In this document: in pieces, positions 57,958-64,000 of the stretch
Layout: each line of letters starts with the position of its first letter
Position numbering within the stretch: position 1 is the stretch's first letter
From: Trinickia caryophylli
GTDB lineage: Bacteria > Pseudomonadota > Gammaproteobacteria > Burkholderiales > Burkholderiaceae
DNA: 64,000 nt
Assembly (NCBI RefSeq): GCF_034424545.1
Contig: NZ_CP139971.1
Coordinates: 1,736,001-1,800,000 of the forward strand
Reading direction: 5' to 3'
Program-made: the position numbers and the translations under genes
The notes under the pieces: generated by a model
Databases searched by the model: none
What the model was told of the DNA's origin: nothing
What the model saw: the letters and a program-made list of their open reading frames with translations, nothing else

Positions 57958-58830
57958 ATGCGCGACGTCATCGACGATTTCGACGAGCCGCAGCCGGCAG
58001 CGGGCAGCGCTGCCGGGCCCGCGTTCGCTCCCGGCGCGCTGCCCGCGTCGATCGATCTGCGCCACCGCGACTTCCTCGCCGATGCGGCCAACGTGCCCGA
58101 CGGCTCGATCGACCTGATCGTTGCCGATCCGCCCTACGGGCTCGGCAAGGACTACGGCAACGACTCGGACATGCTGACGGGCGAGGCGTTTCTCACCTGG
58201 ACGCGCGGCTGGCTCGAACTCGCGATTCCGAAGCTCAAGCGCAGCGGGGCGCTTTATATCTTCTGCACGTGGCAGTACGCGCCCGAGATATTTTCGTTCC
58301 TCAAGGGCCGCCTCACGATGGTCAACGAGATCATCTGGGACCGGCGTGTGCCGAGCATGGGCGGCACGACGCGGCGTTTCACGTCGGTGCACGACAACAT
58401 CGGGTTCTTCGCCGTCTCGAAGGATTACTACTTCGACCTGGACCCGGTGCGCATTCCGTACGACGCGGCAACGAAAAAGGCGCGCTCGCGCAAGCTTTTC
58501 GAGGGCAGCAAGTGGCTCGAAATCGGCTACAACCCGAAGGACGTCTGGTCGGTTTCGCGTTTGCACCGGCAGCATGCCGAGCGCGTCGATCATCCGACGC
58601 AAAAGCCGCTCGAGATCGTCGAGCGCATGGTGTTGTCGAGTTGTCCGCCCGGCGGCCGCGTGCTCGATCCCTTCATGGGCAGCGGCACGACGGCGGTTGC
58701 CTGCGCACGCCATGGGCGCGGCTTTGTCGGCTATGAAATCAACGAAAGCTACTGCGCGATAGCGCGCGAGCGCGTGAGCGCCACGAACGCCGCGAACCGG
58801 CCCCTCGACGCCGGCGCGCTGGCGCCCTGA
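57958..58830 (+). CDS. Orphan beta-class DNA methyltransferase in the trp operon
   Basis: 290-residue amino-methyltransferase without a partner endonuclease. Catalytic motif IV DLIVADPPYGLGKDYG precedes the AdoMet motif I RVLDPFMGSGTTAVACARHG, the order that defines the beta class; motif X-like DHPTQKPLEIVERMV lies between them. Family knowledge: a conserved methyltransferase at this trpB-trpA position in Burkholderia (BCAM0992 in B. cenocepacia, as I recall) methylates adenine in GTWWAC and affects gene expression. Its fixed place in the operon suggests a housekeeping epigenetic role. GC content and style match its neighbours. Confidence 0.93.
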   Translation: MRDVIDDFDEPQPAAGSAAGPAFAPGALPASIDLRHRDFLADAANVPDGSIDLIVADPPYGLGKDYGNDSDMLTGEAFLTWTRGWLELAIPKLKRSGALYIFCTWQYAPEIFSFLKGRLTMVNEIIWDRRVPSMGGTTRRFTSVHDNIGFFAVSKDYYFDLDPVRIPYDAATKKARSRKLFEGSKWLEIGYNPKDVWSVSRLHRQHAERVDHPTQKPLEIVERMVLSSCPPGGRVLDPFMGSGTTAVACARHGRGFVGYEINESYCAIARERVSATNAANRPLDAGALAP

Positions 58831-58866
58831 GTGGGCACTGCCGCATACGTTTCCAGAGAAACCAAC

Positions 58867-59667
58867 ATGTCCCGTATCGAAAAGACTTTCGCGGCACTGG
58901 CCGCACAACGCCGCAAAGGGCTCATCCCGTTCATGACGGCGGGCGATCCCGATCCCGCGCGCACGGTGGACTTCATGCATGCGCTCGTGGCCGGCGGTGC
59001 CGACGTGATCGAGCTTGGCGTGCCGTTTTCCGATCCGATGGCCGATGGCCCGGTGATCCAGCGCTCGTCGGAGCGCGCGCTTGCACGCGGCGTTTCGCTG
59101 CGGCAGGTGCTCGCCGATGTAAAGCGCTTTCGCGAGCGCGACGACAAGACGCCGGTCGTACTGATGGGCTATGCCAATCCGATCGAGCGCATGGGAGCCG
59201 ACGCGTTCGCGCAAGCGGCGTCGGAAGCGGGCGTCGACGGCGTGCTCGTCGTCGACTATCCGCCGGAGGAGTCGACCGATTTCGCGAACCGGATGCGCGC
59301 GGCCGGCATCGATCCGATCTTTCTGCTGGCGCCCACGTCGACCGACGAGCGCATCGCCGCTGTCGGCAAAGTGGCGAGCGGCTACGTCTATTACGTCTCG
59401 CTCAAGGGGGTGACCGGCGCGGCAAATCTGGACGTTTCCAGCATCGCGAGTAAAATCCCGGCCATCCAATCGCAAGTGCCGCTGCCGATCGGCGTCGGTT
59501 TCGGGATCCGGGACGCACGCACGGCCCGCGCGGTGGCCGAAGTGGCGGATGCCGTGGTGATCGGCAGCCGTATCGTGCAATTGCTCGAGGAAACACCGCC
59601 GGAAGCCGCCGTATCCACGCTGACGGCGTTCGTCGCCGAAGTGCGGCGTGCCATCGACGGGCAGTGA
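58867..59667 (+). CDS. trpA: Tryptophan synthase alpha subunit
   Basis: Releases indole from indole-3-glycerol phosphate. 266 residues from the ATG at 58867. Seen: [20 protein letters not shown], the catalytic Glu and Asp in [65 protein letters not shown] and [15 protein letters not shown]. Complete. Confidence 0.98.
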   Translation: MSRIEKTFAALAAQRRKGLIPFMTAGDPDPARTVDFMHALVAGGADVIELGVPFSDPMADGPVIQRSSERALARGVSLRQVLADVKRFRERDDKTPVVLMGYANPIERMGADAFAQAASEAGVDGVLVVDYPPEESTDFANRMRAAGIDPIFLLAPTSTDERIAAVGKVASGYVYYVSLKGVTGAANLDVSSIASKIPAIQSQVPLPIGVGFGIRDARTARAVAEVADAVVIGSRIVQLLEETPPEAAVSTLTAFVAEVRRAIDGQ

Positions 59668-59792
59668 GCACGAGCGACATCATTAAAGGGGCCACATTGC
59701 GATGCCCCACCGCCCTGGCGCCTCGCGGCGCGGGGCGAGGTTCGAAGCGGGATGGCCTGCCGCGGACCGAGAGACCATAGAAAGGAACGACG

Positions 59793-60665
59793 ATGAGCTG
59801 GCTCGACAAACTGCTGCCGCCGAAGATCAAACAGACCGACCCCAAAAGCCGCAAGGGCATTCCCGAGGGGCTCTGGGTGAAATGCCCGTCGTGCGAGGCG
59901 GTGCTTTATCGCAACGACGTCGAGGCGAACCTGCATGTATGCCCGAAGTGCAGCCATCACATGCGCATCGGCGCGCGGGCGCGGCTCGACGCATTGCTCG
60001 ACGCCGAGGGACGCTACGAGATCGGCCAGGAAATCGTGCCGGTCGACGCGCTCAAGTTCAAGGACAGCCGCAAGTACCCCGACCGCATCAAGGATGCGAT
60101 GGACGATACGGGGGAAACGGATGCGCTCGTCGTGATGGGCGGTGCGATCCATACGCTGCCCGTCGTCACGGCTTGCTTCGAGTTCTCGTTCATGGGCGGC
60201 TCGATGGGCTCGGTGGTGGGCGAGCGCTTCGTGCGCGGCGCGCAAAATGCACTCGAGCAACAGGTGCCGTTCATCTGCGTGACGGCCTCGGGCGGCGCGC
60301 GGATGCAGGAAAGCCTGCTCTCGCTGATGCAGATGGCGAAGACGACGGCGATGCTGACGAAGCTTTCGGATGCCAGACTGCCGTTCATCTCGATTCTGAC
60401 CGACCCGACGATGGGTGGCGTATCGGCGAGCTTCGCGTTCCTCGGCGACGTCGTGATCGCGGAGCCGAAGGCGCTGATCGGTTTCGCGGGCCCGCGCGTA
60501 ATCGAGCAGACCGTGCGCGAGAAGTTGCCCGAAGGCTTTCAGCGCGCCGAATTCCTGCTGCAAAAGGGCGCGATCGACATGATCGTCGATCGCCGCAAGC
60601 TGCGCGAGGAGCTGGCACAGCTGATTGCGTTGCTCACGCGCCAGCCGGCGGACGCCGTGGCCTGA
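59793..60665 (+). CDS. accD: Acetyl-CoA carboxylase carboxyltransferase subunit beta
   Basis: Transfers CO2 from biotin carrier to acetyl-CoA in fatty acid synthesis. 290 residues. N-terminal zinc ribbon with four cysteines ([13 protein letters not shown] and [13 protein letters not shown]). Carboxyltransferase domain with [40 protein letters not shown] and [27 protein letters not shown] lies just upstream of the ATG. Confidence 0.97.
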   Translation: MSWLDKLLPPKIKQTDPKSRKGIPEGLWVKCPSCEAVLYRNDVEANLHVCPKCSHHMRIGARARLDALLDAEGRYEIGQEIVPVDALKFKDSRKYPDRIKDAMDDTGETDALVVMGGAIHTLPVVTACFEFSFMGGSMGSVVGERFVRGAQNALEQQVPFICVTASGGARMQESLLSLMQMAKTTAMLTKLSDARLPFISILTDPTMGGVSASFAFLGDVVIAEPKALIGFAGPRVIEQTVREKLPEGFQRAEFLLQKGAIDMIVDRRKLREELAQLIALLTRQPADAVA

Positions 60666-60841
60666 CCCGCAGCCGCTCGCAGCCCGCGCCGGGCCGCGGG
60701 CGACCATTCGGCGCGCCGCCCGAACACGTTTCGGGCGGCGCGCGTCGCTTTTTGCGCCGTCGGACGACGAGCGGCGCGGCGGCAAGCGGGGGCCCAGGCA
60801 TCTTGACTCCCGCGCCACTCCAGATTGAGACGATTTTCCAG

Positions 60842-62152
60842 ATGAGTACGTTTCCCACCCTCGGCGCCTGGCTGGCCCACCTCGAGTCGGCGCATCCGGT
60901 CGGTATCGACATGGGTCTGGGCCGCATCGGCAAGGTCAAGGCTGCCATGCGGCTGTCGCTGCCATGTCCGGTATTCACCGTGGGCGGAACGAACGGCAAG
61001 GGCTCGACCTGCGCGATTCTCGAATCGATCCTGCTCAAAGCCGGCTATCACGTGGGCTGCCACACCTCGCCGCACCTGCTCGAATTCAACGAGCGCGCGC
61101 GCATCGACGGCCGCAACGCCACCGATGCCGAGCTGCTGCCGCACTTCGAAGCCGTGGAAGCGGCGCGCACGAGCCTGCCCGAGCCGGTCTCCCTGACTTA
61201 CTTCGAGTTCACGACGCTGGCGATCCTGCACTTGTTCGCCACGAGCGGGCTTGACGCCGTCATTCTCGAAGTGGGGCTCGGCGGGCGGCTCGATGCCGTC
61301 AACATCATCGATACGGATTGTGCGGTCGTTACGAGCATCGACCTCGATCACGTCGAATACCTCGGCGATACGCGCGAAAAAATCGCGCTCGAGAAGGCTG
61401 GTATCTTCCGGCCGGGCCGGCCCGCGATCTGTGCCGACCCGGCCCCTCCGCAGTCGCTCGTCGAGCATGCCAACGCGATCGGCGCGGATCTCTGGCTCTT
61501 CGGACGCGATTTTCGCTACGAGGGGCAGGCCGGCAGCGAGCGCCAGCAATGGAGCTATGTCGGCCGCACGCTGCGGCGCTCCGCGCTCGCCTATCCGGCG
61601 CTGCGCGGGGCCAATCAACTGATCAATACGTCCGCGGCGCTGGCCGCCCTGGAGGCCCTGCGCGACCGGTTGCCCGTCTCGGCGCAGGACATCCGGCTCG
61701 GGCTCGCGAACGTCGAGCTGCCGGGCCGCTTTCAGGTGCTCCCGGGCCGGCCCGCCGTCGTGCTCGATGTCGCGCACAATCCGCATGCGGCGGCCGCCCT
61801 GGCTCAGAACCTCGGTGGGATGGGGTTCTACCGCTATACCTACGCGGTGTTCGGCGCCATGCGCGACAAGGACATCCCGGGCGTGATCGCGCATCTGAAA
61901 GGCGAGGTCGATCACTGGTGCGTGACCGATCTGCCGACGCCGCGCGCGGCCTCGGCCGAAGTACTCGAAGCGGCGCTGCGCAACGCGGGCGTCGTCGACG
62001 GGCCCGATAGCAGCGTCCGGCGTTTCGCTGCGCCGGCCGAGGCGTTCCAGGATGCGCTTAATCGCGCGACGGACGATGATAGAATTCTGGTTTTCGGCAG
62101 TTTCTTCACCGTGGGCGGCGTAGTGGCCTACCGCAAGTCGCGGCAACATTGA
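60842..62152 (+). CDS. folC: Dihydrofolate synthase/folylpolyglutamate synthase
   Basis: Adds glutamate to dihydropteroate and to folates. 436 residues. Seen: VFTVGGTNGKGSTCAILESI (ATP loop), GCHTSPHLLEFNERARIDGR, VILEVGLGGRLDAVNIIDTD, SIDLDHVEYLGDTREKIALE and VLDVAHNPHAAAALAQNLGG. Mur-ligase fold and normal length. The next gene's first possible start overlaps its stop. Confidence 0.97.
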   Translation: MSTFPTLGAWLAHLESAHPVGIDMGLGRIGKVKAAMRLSLPCPVFTVGGTNGKGSTCAILESILLKAGYHVGCHTSPHLLEFNERARIDGRNATDAELLPHFEAVEAARTSLPEPVSLTYFEFTTLAILHLFATSGLDAVILEVGLGGRLDAVNIIDTDCAVVTSIDLDHVEYLGDTREKIALEKAGIFRPGRPAICADPAPPQSLVEHANAIGADLWLFGRDFRYEGQAGSERQQWSYVGRTLRRSALAYPALRGANQLINTSAALAALEALRDRLPVSAQDIRLGLANVELPGRFQVLPGRPAVVLDVAHNPHAAAALAQNLGGMGFYRYTYAVFGAMRDKDIPGVIAHLKGEVDHWCVTDLPTPRAASAEVLEAALRNAGVVDGPDSSVRRFAAPAEAFQDALNRATDDDRILVFGSFFTVGGVVAYRKSRQH

Positions 62153-62190
62153 CCGATACCGACGCGCGCCAGCCCGTCATTCAGCGATTC

Positions 62191-63066
62191 ATGGGACTTT
62201 TTTCGTTCGGCAAGAAAGACGACGCGCCGCGCCGGCGTGGCGGCAATGCCCGCTCCGAGCGGGTCGAGCGGCGTACCCGCCGTACCGAGCGTACGGCAGG
62301 TGACGCCGATGCGATGCTGCTCGACCCGACGCTGCCCGAAAAGCAGCGCGCGAGGCGCCGGCTCGTCGGCGCCATTGCGCTTGTCGTTGCTGCCGTCGTG
62401 ATTTTGCCGATGGTGCTCGATTCGCATCCTAAGCCCGTCACGGACGACATCGCCATCGATATCCCGAACCGACCGGCCACGGTGCCGTCGCGCGCAAGCG
62501 ACGACCGCCCGGCCGAGACACCGGCAGTGCCCCCCGAACGGGGTGCGGGGGACGATGCGCCGGATGCCGCGCAAGGCGTGAGCCCGGCACCGGCACTCGC
62601 TGGCAGCGCCGCGAATGGCGACACGCGCGACACGCACGGCAAATCCGACAAATCCGACAAATCCGGTAGAGCGGCCCAATCGTCTGCTCGGCAAAAGGCA
62701 GACGCGCCATCGGCTCAGGCCTCTTCCTCCCCGATCTCGAAACCCCCGGCCGCCGCGCCCTCGCGCAGCCAGAGCGCGAAGCCTGCCGCGGCCAACGCCT
62801 CCGCATCCGACCCCGGTTCCCCCTCGGCGCCTTCGGGCGCGCGATTTGCCGTGCAATTGGGTGCGTTCGCCGACGAGTCGAACGCGCGCCGTTGGGAAAC
62901 GAAGTTGAAGGCTGCGGGTGTGCCCGCATATATCGAGCATCGCAAGCAGGCGGACGGTTCGACGCGCGCACTGTTGCGCGCGGGCCCGTTCCCCGACCGC
63001 GCCGCGGCTTCGGCCGCGATCGCCAAGGTACGCGAGGCCGGTTTGACGGCGAATGCGGGGCAATAA
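62191..63066 (+). CDS. SPOR-domain cell division/peptidoglycan-binding protein (DedD-like)
   Basis: 291 residues from the ATG at 62191 (MGLFSFGKKDDAP). A TTG at 62149, overlapping the folC stop, would add 14 residues. One transmembrane span (about residues 60-80, VGAIALVVAAVVILPMVLDS) follows a basic cytoplasmic N-terminus. A long Ala/Pro/Ser linker then leads to a C-terminal SPOR domain (about 213-288: FAVQLGAFADESNARRWETK, YIEHRKQADGSTRALLRAGP) that binds denuded septal murein. Position between folC and cvpA matches DedD. Confidence 0.93.
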   Translation: MGLFSFGKKDDAPRRRGGNARSERVERRTRRTERTAGDADAMLLDPTLPEKQRARRRLVGAIALVVAAVVILPMVLDSHPKPVTDDIAIDIPNRPATVPSRASDDRPAETPAVPPERGAGDDAPDAAQGVSPAPALAGSAANGDTRDTHGKSDKSDKSGRAAQSSARQKADAPSAQASSSPISKPPAAAPSRSQSAKPAAANASASDPGSPSAPSGARFAVQLGAFADESNARRWETKLKAAGVPAYIEHRKQADGSTRALLRAGPFPDRAAASAAIAKVREAGLTANAGQ

Positions 63067-63075
63067 GACGCGTCT

Positions 63076-63570
63076 ATGCTGACCGCATTCGACTACGCCG
63101 CATTGGCGGTGATCACCCTGTCCGCGTTGCGCGGCGCATGGCGGGGCCTGTTGGCAGAGATTTTCGGCTTGATCGGCTGGGTCGCGGCTTTTTTTGTCGC
63201 AACCCGCTTCGTTGGGCGCCTGGTGCCCTATATTCCAGCTGACTGGCCCGGCGGCGCGCTGACGCAATGGCTGCTCGCGTTTGCGGCGATCATGGTGGGC
63301 GTGGTGCTCGTGGCGGGCGTCGCGAGCGCGCTGATTTCGCGCATTGTGGCGGCGAGCGGGCTCAATGGCGTGGACCGTTCGCTCGGCCTCTTGTTTGGCC
63401 TCGCGCGCGGCGTGATCCTTGTACTGGTGCTGGTTGCGCTGGCCGGGCTTACCGAGCTGCCGAAACAGGAATTCTGGCGCAATGCGCTGCTGCGGCCTTA
63501 TGCCGAGCAGGGCGTGCACAAGCTGAAACCGCTGCTTCCGCCACAGCTCGCGGAGTACGTCCGGATCTGA
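63076..63570 (+). CDS. cvpA: CvpA family membrane protein
   Basis: 164-residue inner-membrane protein with four hydrophobic spans. Seen: FDYAALAVITLSALRGAWRG, AEIFGLIGWVAAFFVATRFV and the conserved NGVDRSLGLLFGLARGVILV. Needed for colicin V production in E. coli and lying before purF in many proteobacteria; the molecular role is unclear. Starts nine bases after the SPOR gene. Confidence 0.95.
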   Translation: MLTAFDYAALAVITLSALRGAWRGLLAEIFGLIGWVAAFFVATRFVGRLVPYIPADWPGGALTQWLLAFAAIMVGVVLVAGVASALISRIVAASGLNGVDRSLGLLFGLARGVILVLVLVALAGLTELPKQEFWRNALLRPYAEQGVHKLKPLLPPQLAEYVRI

Positions 63571-63666
63571 CGGCGCTTTCGTCGGGCGGCGGCAGCATGG
63601 GATCGCAAAGCGGTGCGCGGGCGCCGGCTGCGGTCGACGATTTTTCGTATCTTTGAAGGACCTGCC

Positions 63667-64000
63667 ATGTGCGGCATCGTAGGCGTAGTCTCCCATTCCC
63701 CGGTCAACCAGCTGGTCTACGACAGTCTTCTGCTGTTGCAACACCGCGGTCAGGACGCAGCCGGCATCGCAACGGCGAACGGCAGCACGTTCCACATGTA
63801 CAAGGCCAACGGCATGGTGCGCGACGTATTCCGTACGCGCAACATGCGCAGCCTGCCCGGCACCTCGGGCATCGGCCAGGTGCGCTACCCCACGGCCGGC
63901 TCGGCCACGAGCGAGGAAGAGGCGCAGCCGTTCTACGTGAACGCGCCGTTCGGGATCATCCTCGCGCATAACGGCAATCTCACGAACTGGCGGCAGTTGA
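63667..64000 (+). CDS. purF: Amidophosphoribosyltransferase (partial, 5' part only)
   Basis: First committed step of purine synthesis. The first 111 codons are in the window. The Ntn-type glutaminase domain starts [19 protein letters not shown] with the catalytic cysteine at position 2, followed by [40 protein letters not shown] and [14 protein letters not shown], all canonical. The gene runs off the right edge. GAAGGA lies upstream of the ATG. Confidence 0.97.
   Translation, partial: MCGIVGVVSHSPVNQLVYDSLLLLQHRGQDAAGIATANGSTFHMYKANGMVRDVFRTRNMRSLPGTSGIGQVRYPTAGSATSEEEAQPFYVNAPFGIILAHNGNLTNWRQL

Noticed and set aside
59702..60841. An N-terminal extension of folC running through accD
   Set aside because: It is the wrong frame of accD. 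FolC homology begins at the ATG at 60842.

Overview
The window is GC-rich, densely packed bacterial DNA whose gene orders point to a member of the Burkholderiaceae (Burkholderia, Paraburkholderia, Trinickia or a close relative). The diagnostic blocks are sdhCDAB-sdhE-gltA next to mdh and the methylcitrate genes, and leuC-leuD-leuB-asd-fimV-truA-trpF-trpB-methyltransferase-trpA-accD-folC-SPOR-cvpA-purF. In Burkholderia these blocks sit on the second large replicon. That placement is family knowledge, not something visible here. I saw no rRNA, tRNA, CRISPR array, insertion sequence or phage gene.

Layout. 1-4.4 kb: the end of a leftward three-gene operon (serine-hydroxymethyltransferase-like PLP enzyme, a protein of no recognised family, NodU/CmcH-type O-carbamoyltransferase cut by the window edge), with five tandem 10-bp repeats upstream. 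It looks like a small-molecule biosynthesis locus. 4.7-14 kb, leftward: acnA, prpD, an MliC-like periplasmic protein, prpC, prpB, a CitE-like lyase and mdh, i.e. propionate/methylcitrate and TCA enzymes. 14.3-20.2 kb, rightward: a HutC-type GntR regulator with a perfect palindrome upstream, then sdhCDAB, sdhE and gltA. Two citrate synthase paralogues (prpC and gltA) lie within 10 kb.

20.3-27.9 kb is accessory: a GNAT acetyltransferase, a GntR regulator overlapping a dicarboxylate/amino-acid symporter, a MerR-TipAS regulator with its 19-bp-spacer promoter, a secreted GH28 polygalacturonase, and an unusual PAS-domain/ECF sigma factor fusion.

27.9-41 kb is the most interesting part. A leftward eight-gene operon has every junction overlapping: fatty acid desaturase, KAS-III-like condensing enzyme, NAD-dependent reductase/epimerase, metallo-beta-lactamase hydrolase, CapK/F390-type adenylate-forming enzyme, PAP2 membrane phosphatase/transferase, fatty acid hydroxylase and a PF10118-type metal-dependent hydrolase. 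A second coupled leftward operon (ATP-grasp ligase, GNAT/FemAB-like transferase, Rieske oxygenase) lies 1.7 kb away. A LprI-like protein and a murein amidase sit between them. The gene set suggests synthesis of an unidentified modified lipid, possibly amino-acylated.

41-46.8 kb: a DUF898 membrane protein coupled to an M48 protease, then NAD salvage (prs-like and nadV) divergent from the Nudix regulator nrtR, with three ACTAAGT-type boxes between them. 47.3-64 kb: the leucine, aspartate-family and tryptophan block with an entericidin-like lipoprotein between leuC and leuD, and an orphan beta-class DNA methyltransferase inside the trp operon, ending in the first third of purF.
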